From Bacillota bacterium (GTDB lineage: Bacteria; Bacillota; Desulfotomaculia; Desulfotomaculales; Ammonificaceae), in contig JBFMBK010000007.1 in the NCBI GenBank assembly GCA_040755295.1, forward strand, positions 1 through 35,931: a stretch of DNA of 35,931 nucleotides. Reading direction: 5' to 3'. The notes beneath the pieces were generated by a model. The model did no database searches. It was not told the origin of the DNA and worked only from the letters and a program-made list of their open reading frames with translations. Below, piece after piece: positions 7,472-16,872 of the stretch. How positions within the stretch are numbered: the stretch's first letter is position 1; the number at the start of each line of letters is the position of its first letter. Position numbers and translations under genes: made by a program.

Positions 7472-7496
7472 GCCTCCGTGGGGGCTTATTTTTTTT
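7472..7496 (+). terminator. Terminator after the otsAB-mscS operon
   Basis: GCCTC (7472-7476), loop CGTG, GGGGC (7481-7485) with one G-T pair, then TTATTTTTTTT. The stem is short but the T-run is good. It ends the osmotic operon just before the uvrB promoter. Confidence 0.6.
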
Positions 7497-7508
7497 GTGA
7501 TATAATGT
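7497..7508 (+). promoter_or_regulatory. Extended -10 promoter of uvrB
   Basis: GTGATATAATGT contains TATAAT at 7501-7506 with TGA in front, an extended -10. No clear -35 is present. Transcription would start near 7512, leaving a leader of under 30 bases before uvrB. The same twelve bases recur before whiA at 21389. I saw no obvious LexA box of the Gram-positive GAACNNNNGTTC type here. Confidence 0.6.
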
Positions 7509-7539
7509 AGCGGAGTATTTTTCGAATTGGTGTGATAAG

Positions 7540-9561
7540 GTGTCTACGTTTAAACTACAATCAAGTTTTACGCCGACGGGCGACCAGCCGGAGGCCATCA
7601 GCTGCCTGACCGCGGGGCTGCAAAACGGGCACCTGATGCAGACGCTTCTTGGCGTCACCGGTTCAGGAAAAACCTTTACCGTAGCCAACGTAATTGCCGC
7701 GCTGGGCAGACCGGCGCTGGTGCTCGCCCCGAACAAGACCCTGGCGGCCCAGCTTTGCAGTGAATTCAAGGAGTTTTTTCCGGAGAATGCGGTCGAGTAC
7801 TTCGTGAGTTACTACGATTACTATCAGCCGGAGGCTTACCTGCCGCAGTCCGACCTTTATATCGAGAAAGACTCTGCGATCAACGACGAGATAGATAAGC
7901 TGAGGCACGCAGCGACGGCGGCGGTCCTGGGGCGCAGGGACGTGATAATCGTGGCCAGTGTTTCCTGTATTTACAGCCTGGGCGACCCGGCGGAGTATGC
8001 GGCGCAGGTCGTCTCGCTACGGCGGGGGGAGCATTACAACCGGGACGAGATCCTTCGAAAACTGGTGCAAATCCGTTACGAGCGCAACGACATTAACTTC
8101 ACCCGCGGTAAATTCCGGGTGCGCGGCGACGTGGTCGACGTTTTTCCGGCATCAACGTCCGAGGCGGCAATCCGGGTGGAGTTTTTCGGCGAGGAGGTCG
8201 AGCGTATCGTCGAGTTCGATCCCCTGACGGGAAACGTGGCCGGGGAACGCTATCATGTGTCCTTTTTCCCCGCTACGCATTATGTCACCACGCGTGATCG
8301 CCTCGAACCGATAATCACGGAGATCGAGGCGGAGCTGCAGGAGCGGGTGGCATGGTTTCAGCAGCAGGGAAAGCTTATCGAGGCGCAGCGGATCGAAAAC
8401 CGCACCCGTTTTGACCTGGCGATGTTGCGGGAGATAGGGTTCTGCAAGGGGATTGAAAACTACTCGCGCTACCTTACCGGACGGGCGCCGGGCGAGCCGC
8501 CGTACACGCTTTTGGACTATTTCCCGAAGGATTTTATAATGTTTGTGGATGAATCGCACGTATCGATCCCGCAGCTTCACGGCATGCATGAAGGCGACCG
8601 GGCGCGGAAGCAGGCGCTGGTGGAATACGGTTTCCGGCTTCCCTCGGCCTTCGACAACCGTCCGCTCCGGTTCGACGAGTTCGTCGAGCGGGTAAACCAG
8701 GTGGTTTTCATTTCCGCCACGCCGGGTAATTATGAACTTCAAAAGAGCTCCCTAGTGGTGGAACAGATCGTCCGGCCCACGGGCCTGGTTGACCCTTCGG
8801 TCGTGGTACGGCCGACAAGGGAACAGATAGACGATCTGCTGGGGGAAATCAAGGCGCGGGTGGCTAAAAACGAGCGGGTGCTCGTGACCACTCTGACCAA
8901 ACGCATGGCGGAGGACCTTTCTGATTATTTAAAAGAGGCCGGGATAAAGGTTCGTTACCTCCACAGCGATATAGATACGCTGGAGCGTATGGCGATTATA
9001 CGCGACCTGAGGATGGGGGTTTTCGACGTCCTGGTGGGGATCAACCTTCTGCGGGAGGGCCTTGACCTGCCGGAGGTCAGCCTGGTTGCCATACTGGATG
9101 CGGACAAGGAGGGGTACCTCCGTTCGGAGCGCTCGCTTATCCAGACTTCGGGGCGGGCGGCGCGGAACATCAACGGACAGGTGATCCTGTACGCCGACAA
9201 GGAAACGGGTTCGATGCGCCGGGCGATTGCGGAAACGGAGCGGCGGCGGCGACTGCAGTTGGAGTACAACCGCACGCACGGCATCACACCCCGTACGATT
9301 TATAAACCGGTGCGCGACGTGATCGAAGCGACTAAGGTGGCGGAAGAAGAAGGGGTCTATCAGGTCAAACCCGGCGAGATACCGACCGAAAAGCTCAAGC
9401 GTATGGCGGCGGAATATGAAAAACAGATGCGCGAGGCGGCGCGCAGTCTCGAATTCGAGCTTGCGGCGCACCTGCGGGATATACTGCTGGAGTTAAGGGC
9501 CGAACTCGCGAAGAGAGAAGGGCCTTTTAAAAGAAGTCAGAAGGTAGAAGGTAGAAGGTAG
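7540..9561 (+). CDS. uvrB: Excinuclease ABC subunit B
   Basis: A 673-residue UvrB, the damage-verifying helicase-like subunit of nucleotide excision repair. The order of motifs is normal: Walker A GVTGSGKT (38-45), the beta-hairpin region [20 protein letters not shown] with its aromatic residues, the DEAD-like box FVDESHVS, motif [13 protein letters not shown], motifs [16 protein letters not shown] and [10 protein letters not shown], and the C-terminal UVR domain ([17 protein letters not shown]) that contacts UvrC. GTG at 7540 is the start that gives the usual N-terminus ([17 protein letters not shown]); its ribosome site is weak. The final residues SQKVEGRR are encoded by an AGAAGGT-type spacer repeat. 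uvrA follows after 158 bases. Confidence 0.98.
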   Translation: MSTFKLQSSFTPTGDQPEAISCLTAGLQNGHLMQTLLGVTGSGKTFTVANVIAALGRPALVLAPNKTLAAQLCSEFKEFFPENAVEYFVSYYDYYQPEAYLPQSDLYIEKDSAINDEIDKLRHAATAAVLGRRDVIIVASVSCIYSLGDPAEYAAQVVSLRRGEHYNRDEILRKLVQIRYERNDINFTRGKFRVRGDVVDVFPASTSEAAIRVEFFGEEVERIVEFDPLTGNVAGERYHVSFFPATHYVTTRDRLEPIITEIEAELQERVAWFQQQGKLIEAQRIENRTRFDLAMLREIGFCKGIENYSRYLTGRAPGEPPYTLLDYFPKDFIMFVDESHVSIPQLHGMHEGDRARKQALVEYGFRLPSAFDNRPLRFDEFVERVNQVVFISATPGNYELQKSSLVVEQIVRPTGLVDPSVVVRPTREQIDDLLGEIKARVAKNERVLVTTLTKRMAEDLSDYLKEAGIKVRYLHSDIDTLERMAIIRDLRMGVFDVLVGINLLREGLDLPEVSLVAILDADKEGYLRSERSLIQTSGRAARNINGQVILYADKETGSMRRAIAETERRRRLQLEYNRTHGITPRTIYKPVRDVIEATKVAEEEGVYQVKPGEIPTEKLKRMAAEYEKQMREAARSLEFELAAHLRDILLELRAELAKREGPFKRSQKVEGRR

Positions 9562-9719
9562 GAGATAGCGAGTTGCGGGTTGCGGGTTGCGGGTTACGAG
9601 TTACGAGTCACGAGTCATGGGTTGCGGGTTACGAGTCTTTAGTTCCGGGATTCTTATCCTATATTCTGGCTACTGACTACTACATACTTTGATTTTAAAG
9701 CGGTGGGATATCAACGGTT
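9562..9719. repeat. Word-like spacer repeats between uvrB and uvrA
   Basis: The spacer is built from repeated short words: TTGCGGGTTGCGGGTTGCGGG, TTACGAGTTACGAG, TCACGAGTCATGGG, then TACTGACTACTAC. The AGAAGGTAGAAGGTAGG block starts inside the last codons of uvrB. No promoter or coding signal is visible. Confidence 0.75.
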
Positions 9720-12566
9720 ATGCAAAAAACGATTTTGGTAAGAGGCGCAAGGGTACACAACTTAAAGAACATCACGGTGAGTATCCCCCGGAATGAACTC
9801 ACGGTTATTACGGGGCTTTCGGGATCCGGAAAGTCCTCGTTGGCCTTTGACACAATTTACGCCGAGGGTCAGCGTCGTTATGTCGAATCGCTGTCGGCAT
9901 ACGCCAGACAGTTCTTAGGGCAGATGGATAAACCCGACGTTGACGGCATCGAAGGGTTGTCACCGGCCATTTCCATCGACCAGAAATCCGCAAGTCACAA
10001 CCCGCGTTCAACCGTGGGTACGGTGACCGAGATCTATGATTATCTGCGGCTTCTTTACGCCCGCATCGGACAGCCGCACTGTCCCCAGTGCGGTCTGCCC
10101 ATCCGGCAACAGGCGGTTTCCCAAATGGTGGACCGGCTGCTTGCGCTTCCCGAAGGGACCAGGGTCTTTATTTTAGCCCCTGTGGTGCGGGGGAAGAAGG
10201 GGGAGCATGCCCGGATTTTGGACGACGCCCGGAAGCAGGGGTTTATACGAGTGCGGGTGGACGGCGTGGTCCAGGAGTTAGCCGATGCCGAAATCCGGCT
10301 TGATAAGAACAAGAAGCATAACATCGAAGTCGTGGTCGACCGGTTGGTAATAAAGGAAGAGGCGGCCTCCCGCCTGGCCGACTCCTTCGAGACGGCGCTC
10401 AGGCTGGCCGACGGATTGGCGGTGGCGTCGGTCATGGACGGGGAAGAGCTGCTTTTCAGCAGCAGGTTTGCCTGTCCGGAATGCGGGATAAGCCTGCCCG
10501 AGCTTTCGCCGCGGCTGTTTTCCTTTAATAGTCCGTACGGCGCTTGTCCCGACTGCACCGGTCTGGGTTCCCATTTAAAGCCCGATCCCGAACTTATCAT
10601 CGACCGGCGCAAGAGCATCCAGGAGGGCGCTGTGGCGGGCTGGTCGTTTTACAGTTATCAGTATCACTTGTTGGAAGGGCTGGCGAAACACTACGGTTTC
10701 GCCGTTAACGAACCGTTCGGGCGGTTGGCGCAGGAGCACCAGCGGATTATTCTTTATGGTACCTCCGGCGAGCGGGTGCGTTTCGTACACCACGATATGA
10801 GCGGAAGGCGCCGGGAGTACCTCGCGCCTTTCGAGGGAGTAATACCGTATCTTTCCCGGCGTTACCGCGAGTCGACATCGGACTATATAAAAAGTGAAAT
10901 CGAACGTCTGATGCGGCCGCAGCCCTGCGGCACTTGCGGCGGCGCCCGTTTGAAGCCCGAGGCGCTGGCGGTGAAGGTCGGGGGACAATCGATAAATCAG
11001 GTGACTACGCTTTCCGTTGCGGAAGCCCTGCGGTTTTTTGACGAACTTGAACTGGGTGCGCGCGAGCAGATGATCGCCAGACAGGTTTTAAAGGAGATAA
11101 AGGCCCGCGTCGGCTTCCTCGCCAACGTGGGCCTGGATTACCTGACCTTCGACCGTTCGGCGAACACCCTCTCCGGAGGGGAGGCACAGCGCATTCGTCT
11201 TGCCACGCAGATCGGTTCGGGGCTGATCGGTGTGATTTATATTTTGGACGAGCCGAGTATAGGGCTTCACCCGCGGGACCAGGGGCGGTTGCTGGCGATG
11301 CTCAAGCGCCTGCGGGACCTCGGCAATACCGTGATTGTCGTGGAGCACGACGCGGAGACGATTCTGAGCGCCGACCATATCATCGATATAGGGCCCGGGG
11401 CGGGGGCGCACGGCGGACAGGTGGTGGCGGAGGGCCCGCCGGCTGAAATCATGCGCCATCCCCAATCACTCACCGGGAAATACCTGAGCGGACGGAAACA
11501 GATACCGGCGCGGGCCCGCCGGCGTCAGGAAGAGCGGTGGCTGAAGGTGCTCGGGGCGGGCGCTCACAACCTGAAGGGTATCGACGCGGCGTTCCCGGTC
11601 GGGCTCTTCACCGCTGTCACCGGTGTTTCGGGCTCGGGCAAGAGCACGCTGGTCAACGATATCCTTTATCGGGCGCTGGCGCGGGAGCTTCACGGGGCGC
11701 GCGAACTCCCCGGAACCCATCGGGCGCTCGAAGGACTGGAGAACATCGACAAGGTGATTAACGTCGACCAGTCTCCTATCGGACGCACTCCCCGGTCCAA
11801 TCCGGCCACTTATACCGGGATGCTGACCGATGTCCGCGAACTTTTTTCACTCCTTCCGGAGGCGCGGGTGCGGGGTTATAAACCCGGGCGGTTCAGCTTT
11901 AACGTCGCCGGCGGCCGGTGCGAGGCCTGCCGCGGGGACGGCATCGTCAGGATTGAGATGCATTTTCTGCCCGATGTCTACATACCCTGTGAGGTCTGCA
12001 AGGGACGGCGGTACAACCGGGAGACACTCGAGGTCAAGTTCAAAGGGAAAAGCATCGCCGGTGTCCTCGGATTTTCGGTGGATGAGGCGCTGAAGTTTTT
12101 CGAAGACCTGCCGAAGATTTACCGTCGTCTGAAAACGCTGCACGACGTGGGTTTGGGTTATATCCGTCTGGGGCAGCCCGCGACCACGCTTTCCGGCGGC
12201 GAGGCCCAGCGGGTGAAGCTGGCGACCGAGCTCTCGCGCCGGAGCACCGGACGGACGCTTTACATCCTGGACGAGCCCACTACGGGTTTGCATTTTGACG
12301 ACGTCGCGAGACTGCTCGAGGTGCTTCACCGGCTGGCCGACGCGGGCAACACGGTCGTTGTGATTGAGCACAACCTGGATGTGATAAAAACAGCGGATTA
12401 CATCATCGACCTGGGGCCGGAGGGCGGCGACAGGGGGGGCACGGTTGTTGCCGAGGGTACTCCCGAGGAGGTGGCGCTTGCGCCGCCGTCTTACACCGGA
12501 CAATATCTCCGGCAGCATCTGAGCGATCTGAAGGACAGGCTGGCCGCGGAGGCGGCGGGAAAATAG
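9720..12566 (+). CDS. uvrA: Excinuclease ABC subunit A
   Basis: A 948-residue UvrA, the DNA-damage sensor ATPase of nucleotide excision repair. It has the two ABC modules of the family: Walker [10 protein letters not shown] (32-40) and [15 protein letters not shown] (near 635), signatures [12 protein letters not shown] and [16 protein letters not shown], and Walker [14 protein letters not shown] and [13 protein letters not shown]. Zinc-binding cysteines are seen in [15 protein letters not shown] with [14 protein letters not shown], and CEACRGDG with CEVCKG. The start ATG at 9720 gives the standard N-terminus ([13 protein letters not shown]); GGTGGGA lies slightly far upstream. It forms a block with uvrB and uvrC. 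Confidence 0.98.
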   Translation: MQKTILVRGARVHNLKNITVSIPRNELTVITGLSGSGKSSLAFDTIYAEGQRRYVESLSAYARQFLGQMDKPDVDGIEGLSPAISIDQKSASHNPRSTVGTVTEIYDYLRLLYARIGQPHCPQCGLPIRQQAVSQMVDRLLALPEGTRVFILAPVVRGKKGEHARILDDARKQGFIRVRVDGVVQELADAEIRLDKNKKHNIEVVVDRLVIKEEAASRLADSFETALRLADGLAVASVMDGEELLFSSRFACPECGISLPELSPRLFSFNSPYGACPDCTGLGSHLKPDPELIIDRRKSIQEGAVAGWSFYSYQYHLLEGLAKHYGFAVNEPFGRLAQEHQRIILYGTSGERVRFVHHDMSGRRREYLAPFEGVIPYLSRRYRESTSDYIKSEIERLMRPQPCGTCGGARLKPEALAVKVGGQSINQVTTLSVAEALRFFDELELGAREQMIARQVLKEIKARVGFLANVGLDYLTFDRSANTLSGGEAQRIRLATQIGSGLIGVIYILDEPSIGLHPRDQGRLLAMLKRLRDLGNTVIVVEHDAETILSADHIIDIGPGAGAHGGQVVAEGPPAEIMRHPQSLTGKYLSGRKQIPARARRRQEERWLKVLGAGAHNLKGIDAAFPVGLFTAVTGVSGSGKSTLVNDILYRALARELHGARELPGTHRALEGLENIDKVINVDQSPIGRTPRSNPATYTGMLTDVRELFSLLPEARVRGYKPGRFSFNVAGGRCEACRGDGIVRIEMHFLPDVYIPCEVCKGRRYNRETLEVKFKGKSIAGVLGFSVDEALKFFEDLPKIYRRLKTLHDVGLGYIRLGQPATTLSGGEAQRVKLATELSRRSTGRTLYILDEPTTGLHFDDVARLLEVLHRLADAGNTVVVIEHNLDVIKTADYIIDLGPEGGDRGGTVVAEGTPEEVALAPPSYTGQYLRQHLSDLKDRLAAEAAGK

Positions 12567-12662
12567 TTCAACGTTCAACGTTAGGGCTAATGCTGATGGG
12601 CTTTTGGGGTCGGTTTTAAGTTCAAAGTTTATAAAACAGGAGTCGAATTTAGAAAACAGAAG
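12567..12662. repeat. Spacer with GTTCAACGTTCAACGTT repeat
   Basis: The short spacer begins two bases after the uvrA stop with the direct repeat TTCAACG TTCAACG, then runs into uvrC. GTTGAACGTTGAAC at 7422-7433 after mscS is its reverse complement. It may be neutral filler. Confidence 0.55.
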
Positions 12663-14585
12663 ATGGACCAGAAGCTGATTATGACGGTTGACGCTGACGG
12701 TGGGGTAGATATCAGATTGGAGCATCCCTTAGCGGAAAAGGCGAAAAAGCTTCCGGAGCAGCCCGGGGTTTACCTTTTTCACGACGCGGCCGGCGAGGTG
12801 ATCTATGTAGGAAAAGCCGTGTCCCTGAAAAACCGGGTACGTTCCTATTTTCAGAGCGGCCGTCACGCCAAGGTTCTGGCGATGCTGGATAAGGCCTTCG
12901 AACTCACCTTCATCGTTACCGAAAACGAGGTGGAGGCGCTGGTGCTTGAATCCAACCTGATCAAGCGCCACCGGCCCCGCTACAACATAATCCTGAAGGA
13001 CGACAAAAGTTACCCTTACATTAAGGTCACCCTTGATGAAGAATACCCGCGGGTACTTTTTTCCCGGAGGCGGCTCAAAGACGGCGCGCGTTATTTCGGT
13101 CCCTTTACGTGGGCCGGCGCGGTATACGAGACGCTGCGGTACACCCGGACCGTTTTCCCGTTCCGTTCGTGTAAAAAGATGGTGCCGGAGCGCAGCCGTC
13201 CCTGTCTGAATTACCACATTAAGCGCTGTCCGGGGCCGTGTACCGGTCAGGTAGATCCCCGTGTCTACCGGCAGGGTATAAGTAACCTGTGTATGTTACT
13301 CGAAGGACGGTATAAGCCGGTAATGAGACAACTTAAAAAAGAGATGGAGACGGCGGCGGCAGGCCTGGACTTCGAAAAGGCGGCCGTGCTTCGCGACCGG
13401 CTGAAGGCTTTGGAGGCAATTCTTGTTCGACAGCGTGTGGTTTCCGGAAAAAACGAGTATCAGGACGTGATAGCGCTCGGCCGCTCGGGCGAGAGCGCGG
13501 TTGCGGCGGTGCTTCAGGTCCGGAGCGGAAGGCTGGTCGGGCAGGACCTGTTTACGCTGGCCGGGGCGGCCGGACGGAGCGACAACGAAGTGACCGCCGG
13601 TTTCCTTAAGCAATATTACAGCGGCGTGGCGACGTCGATACCGCGCGAGGTGATCCTCCCGGCGGATCCGGGGGATGAGGGCGCGGTCTTAACCGCTTAC
13701 CTCAGGGGAAAGGCAGGAAAAACCGTCGTCCTTACCGTTCCACGCCGCGGCAGAAAAAAGGAGCTTCTTGAACTCGCGCGCAAGAACGCGGCGCTGGGAC
13801 TGGAAGAAAAGGACCCGCAGGAGCTGCCGAAAGAGGACGCCCTCATAGGGCTGGTAAAATTCCTCGGGCTTAAAGAGCTGCCGCGGCGTATCGAGGGTTA
13901 CGACGCCTCCTGTCTCCAAGGGACGGCGCCGGTGGCGGTGATGGTGGTTTTTCAGGACGGAAAACCGCAGAAAAACGGGTACAGACGTTTTGCGGCGGGA
14001 CCTACGGGCAAACCGGACGATTACGGTGTTTTACGGGAAGCGCTGAAACGGCGTCTTGACCGGGCAAGGGAGGAACAGAGCGCCGTTGAGGAAGGTATTC
14101 TGTCTCAAAAGTCGGCCAAGTTCCTGCCGCTTCCGGACCTGTTGCTGGTTGACGGAGGCGCCGGCCAGGCCGCGGTGGCTCAGGAGGTGCTGTTGAGTTT
14201 CGACTTTACAGGGATCCCTGTGCTGGGGCTGGCCAAGGAAAACGAATGGCTTTACCGGCCCGGCCGGGCGGCGCCCATCATGATTCCCCGGGACAGCGCC
14301 GCTTTGATGCTTCTGCAGCGGGTGCGGGACGAAGCCCACAGGTTTGCGATTGGTTACCACCGCAAGCGCAGAGGAAGGAGTCTAAGGTCCGTCCTCGAAG
14401 AGATTGAAGGTATCGGACCGGTGCGGCGCCGCGAGCTTCTGCGCTTGTTCCCTTCGCTTGAAGCGCTTAAGACGGCGGATACGGACGCGCTCTGTAAGGT
14501 TCCGGGAATGAACCGGCGCGCCGCTGACGCGGTTAAACGCTACTTTCAAGATGCGGTGCAGGACGGAGTCAAGGAAAAAAACTAG
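12663..14585 (+). CDS. uvrC: Excinuclease ABC subunit C
   Basis: A 640-residue UvrC, which makes the 3' and 5' incisions around a lesion. The N-terminal GIY-YIG nuclease is seen as PGVYLFHDAAGEVIYVGKA with KNRVRSYF. A UVR domain (LDFEKAAVLRDRLKALEAI) near residue 235 contacts UvrB. The C-terminal RNase H-like nuclease is seen as IEGYDASCLQG, LLLVDGGAGQ and RDEAHRFAIGYHRKRR with its catalytic Asp and His residues. A tandem helix-hairpin-helix closes the protein (IEGIGPVRRREL and KVPGMNRRAADAV). The ribosome site before ATG 12663 is weak; an ATG at 12681 is an alternative start, and the family N-terminus does not decide between them. It is the last member of the uvrBAC block. Confidence 0.97.
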   Translation: MDQKLIMTVDADGGVDIRLEHPLAEKAKKLPEQPGVYLFHDAAGEVIYVGKAVSLKNRVRSYFQSGRHAKVLAMLDKAFELTFIVTENEVEALVLESNLIKRHRPRYNIILKDDKSYPYIKVTLDEEYPRVLFSRRRLKDGARYFGPFTWAGAVYETLRYTRTVFPFRSCKKMVPERSRPCLNYHIKRCPGPCTGQVDPRVYRQGISNLCMLLEGRYKPVMRQLKKEMETAAAGLDFEKAAVLRDRLKALEAILVRQRVVSGKNEYQDVIALGRSGESAVAAVLQVRSGRLVGQDLFTLAGAAGRSDNEVTAGFLKQYYSGVATSIPREVILPADPGDEGAVLTAYLRGKAGKTVVLTVPRRGRKKELLELARKNAALGLEEKDPQELPKEDALIGLVKFLGLKELPRRIEGYDASCLQGTAPVAVMVVFQDGKPQKNGYRRFAAGPTGKPDDYGVLREALKRRLDRAREEQSAVEEGILSQKSAKFLPLPDLLLVDGGAGQAAVAQEVLLSFDFTGIPVLGLAKENEWLYRPGRAAPIMIPRDSAALMLLQRVRDEAHRFAIGYHRKRRGRSLRSVLEEIEGIGPVRRRELLRLFPSLEALKTADTDALCKVPGMNRRAADAVKRYFQDAVQDGVKEKN

Positions 14586-14706
14586 TGCCGTTTAAACCGG
14601 GTGCAGGGGTATAACCGGCAACAACGGCGAATATAAACATAAAACCGTGACCCTGAAAAAAAACGGTTACAGAAGCTGATCATGGAAGGTCTAACAGGCG
14701 CGAACA

Positions 14707-15522
14707 ATGAACAGGATAAAGCTGATTGCGGCGGACCTGGATGATACCTTGCTCGATCCCGGGCTTAACATTACCCCGCGGGTAAAAGAGGCGGTAAAAG
14801 GGGCTTTGGAACGGAAGGTGAGTGTCGTTATCGCTACCGGCCGGATGTTTTGCGCCGCGCTTCCTTTTGCCCGGGAGCTTTCTCTCGAAACTCCCCTTAT
14901 CACCTACCAGGGAGCGCTGGTAAAGGACCGGGCAGGAAGGGTGTATTTCTATCAACCGGTGCCGCTCGAGCTTGCGCAAGACGTAATCACGCATCTTGCC
15001 CCGACCGGTTTCCACATCCAGGCTTACGTTGACGACACCCTTTGCATGCCGCGGCTTTCGCCTGAAGGGGAACGGTACGCCCGGCTTTCCGGGGTTATCC
15101 CACGGATTGTAGGGGACTTGCTGCGTTACTTGAATGTGCCACCGACGAAAGTACTGATGGTGGCGCCGGAAGAAGAAATCGACAAGCTTCTGCCGGGGCT
15201 TTTGAAGCGCTACGCAGGTCGTTTGCATGTGAGCAAATCAAAGCCTCATTTCCTGGAGTTCTCACACCCCGAGGCCACAAAGGGTGAGGCTCTGAAAAGG
15301 CTGGCGACCGCGTTCGATCTTAAACGGGAAGAAATAATGGCTGTCGGCGACAGTTACAACGACATTCCGATGCTTGATTTTGCCGGAACGGCGGTGGTTG
15401 TGGGAAACGCCCGAGAGGAGATAAAATCCCACGCCACTTACGTCACCGCGCCTAACAGCGAGGATGGAGTGGCGGCGGCCATTGAGAAACTTGTTTTAGG
15501 GAAGGTAGAAGATAGAAGGTAG
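14707..15522 (+). CDS. Cof-type HAD phosphatase
   Basis: A 271-residue member of the haloacid dehalogenase superfamily, subfamily IIB (Cof/YkrA type). Motif I is AADLDDTLLDP with both Asp, motif II VVIATGRMF, motif III the Lys before PHFLEFS, and motif IV AVGDSYNDIPMLDFAG. The central cap domain (residues 85-190) determines substrate. Family members dephosphorylate sugar phosphates, phosphorylated vitamins or nucleotides, so the substrate cannot be fixed from sequence; the sugar-gene neighbours make a sugar phosphate plausible. The ribosome site before ATG 14707 is poor. The last residues (GKVEDRR) are encoded by an AGAAGGTAGAAGATAG spacer repeat that continues beyond the stop. Confidence 0.88.
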   Translation: MNRIKLIAADLDDTLLDPGLNITPRVKEAVKGALERKVSVVIATGRMFCAALPFARELSLETPLITYQGALVKDRAGRVYFYQPVPLELAQDVITHLAPTGFHIQAYVDDTLCMPRLSPEGERYARLSGVIPRIVGDLLRYLNVPPTKVLMVAPEEEIDKLLPGLLKRYAGRLHVSKSKPHFLEFSHPEATKGEALKRLATAFDLKREEIMAVGDSYNDIPMLDFAGTAVVVGNAREEIKSHATYVTAPNSEDGVAAAIEKLVLGKVEDRR

Positions 15523-15597
15523 AAGATAGAAGGTAGAAGATAGAAGATAGAAGAGGGGAGTCCTCAGTCGACAGTCCTCAGTCCGGGGAGCAGTGGA
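15500..15597. repeat. AGAAGGTAGAAGATAG tandem-like spacer
   Basis: Successive GAAGGTAGAAGATAGAAGG units start inside the 3' end of the HAD gene and run to about 15555, followed by AGTCCTCAGTCGACAGTCCTCAGTCC. The word composition changes abruptly in blocks, as in the other spacers of this window. Confidence 0.8.
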
Positions 15598-15661
15598 GGA
15601 GAGATGATTGTGGTTTGAGGGTTGTAGTTTTGACTTAGGACTTGGGACTTGACGATTCATC

Positions 15662-15687
15662 CCTCAGTGTCCTTCTGAGGTTATAAT
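15662..15687 (+). promoter_or_regulatory. Possible promoter/operator of the ROK kinase gene
   Basis: TATAAT at 15682-15687 is preceded by the inverted repeat CCTCAG (15662-15667) / CTGAGG (15675-15680). There is no good -35 at the right distance. The palindrome directly upstream of the -10 could be an operator or could simply come from the filler sequence; it is a weak call. Confidence 0.35.
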
Positions 15688-15721
15688 CGGTTCCGGCTTG
15701 TCCGGGTTAGGGGGAAATTGC

Positions 15722-16678
15722 TTGGGCAATTACGTGGTGGGGGTGGATCTCGGCGGGACAAAAATATACACGGCTCTGGCCACGCTTGACGGCAAGATAC
15801 GGGCGGAATTGAAAGTCCCCACCCTTGCCCGGGAGGGCTATGAGGCTGTTCTCAACCGCATTGCGGAAACGGTAACGGAGGTACAGCGGTCGGCAGGGGT
15901 ATCGGGAGGTCTTCTCCGAGTTGGGATCGGCGCCCCCGGACCTCTCAACACGGAAACGGGCGTTGTATACATGGCGCCTAACCTAGGGTGGCACAATGCG
16001 CCGCTCAAGGCTTCCCTGGAAGAGATTATAAAGGTTCCGGTTTTTGTCGATAATGACGCCAATCTGGCGGCATGGGGTGAGTTCGTTTACGGCGCGGGAA
16101 GAGAGAGCAACGACCTGGTTTACGTAACGGTCAGCACCGGGATCGGCGGTGGTCTGGTTCTGGGGGGGCGGCTTTACCGCGGAGCGGGTTACGGCGCCGG
16201 TGAAATCGGCCATATCACCGTCCTGCCCGACGGGCCTTTGTGTCAGTGCGGGAACAGGGGTTGTCTTGAGGCGCTCGCTTCGGGGACGGCGGTGGCCCGG
16301 GAGGCTAAAAACCTTATCGCCCAAGGGCAGGGACGGGCTATCCTCGCCGCGGCGGGCGGAGTGATTGAGACCGTGACTGCGGAAACCGTGAGCCTGGCGG
16401 CTTATCGGGGTGACGGCGAGGCGCTCGGTCTTTTCAACACAGCAGGCGGTTGGTTGGGGATCGGTGTAGGGGTTGTTTTAAACCTGCTTAACCCGGCCGT
16501 TGTTGTTCTCGGCGGTGGTATGATGAAAAGCGCATCCCTTTTCTGGGGGACTCTGGAGGAAGAAACGAGAAGCCGTGCCTTTTCAAGCGCGTGGGAGGCG
16601 GCGCAGGTAGTAACCGCCGAACTGGGTGGAAGGGCGGGTGTTTTCGGCGCCGTCGCCTATGCCCTTAAACCAGGATAA
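15722..16678 (+). CDS. ROK-family sugar kinase, probably glucokinase
   Basis: A 318-residue ROK protein. It shows the phosphate-1 loop VGVDLGGTKIYTALATLDG at the N-terminus, the catalytic VDNDANLAAWGE, STGIGGGLVLGG, GEIGHITV and the zinc-binding CQCGNRGCLEALASG typical of ROK kinases. No N-terminal DNA-binding domain is present, so it is an enzyme rather than a repressor. Glucokinase (ATP plus glucose giving glucose-6-phosphate) is the most likely activity and fits the debranching enzyme and isomerase that follow; N-acetylmannosamine or fructose kinases share the motifs. TTG at 15722 has AGGGGG seven bases upstream and starts the protein right at the ROK fold; an in-frame TTG at 15698 has no ribosome site. 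Confidence 0.88.
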   Translation: MGNYVVGVDLGGTKIYTALATLDGKIRAELKVPTLAREGYEAVLNRIAETVTEVQRSAGVSGGLLRVGIGAPGPLNTETGVVYMAPNLGWHNAPLKASLEEIIKVPVFVDNDANLAAWGEFVYGAGRESNDLVYVTVSTGIGGGLVLGGRLYRGAGYGAGEIGHITVLPDGPLCQCGNRGCLEALASGTAVAREAKNLIAQGQGRAILAAAGGVIETVTAETVSLAAYRGDGEALGLFNTAGGWLGIGVGVVLNLLNPAVVVLGGGMMKSASLFWGTLEEETRSRAFSSAWEAAQVVTAELGGRAGVFGAVAYALKPG

Positions 16679-16872
16679 CAGTTCGGAATTAATTGAACCG
16701 CCAAGACGCCAAGGATAAATGCGGAATGATGAATGCGGAATGATGAATGGATGCAAGGGGAACGTTGGCACCGCGGATTATACAGATAGGTATAACTAAG
16801 CGATTTTTTTGACTCAGGACTGGCGACTCGTGACTCGTGACTGGCAACTAATGGTGGAGGTTAAGAAATATA
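16679..16872. repeat. Spacer of CGCCAAGACGCCAAG and GAATGATGAATGCGG words
   Basis: It begins AACCGCCAAGACGCCAAGG, then ATGCGGAATGATGAATGCGG, and later GACTCGTGACTCGTGACT. The first two blocks closely match 7322-7372 after mscS (AACCGCCAAGACACCAAGG, then ATGAGGAATGATGAATACG). No gene or promoter is evident. Confidence 0.75.

Noticed and set aside
15500-15560. CRISPR array
   Set aside because: Units are short (about 8-16 bases), without unique spacers of constant length; this is filler repeat, and no cas genes are present.
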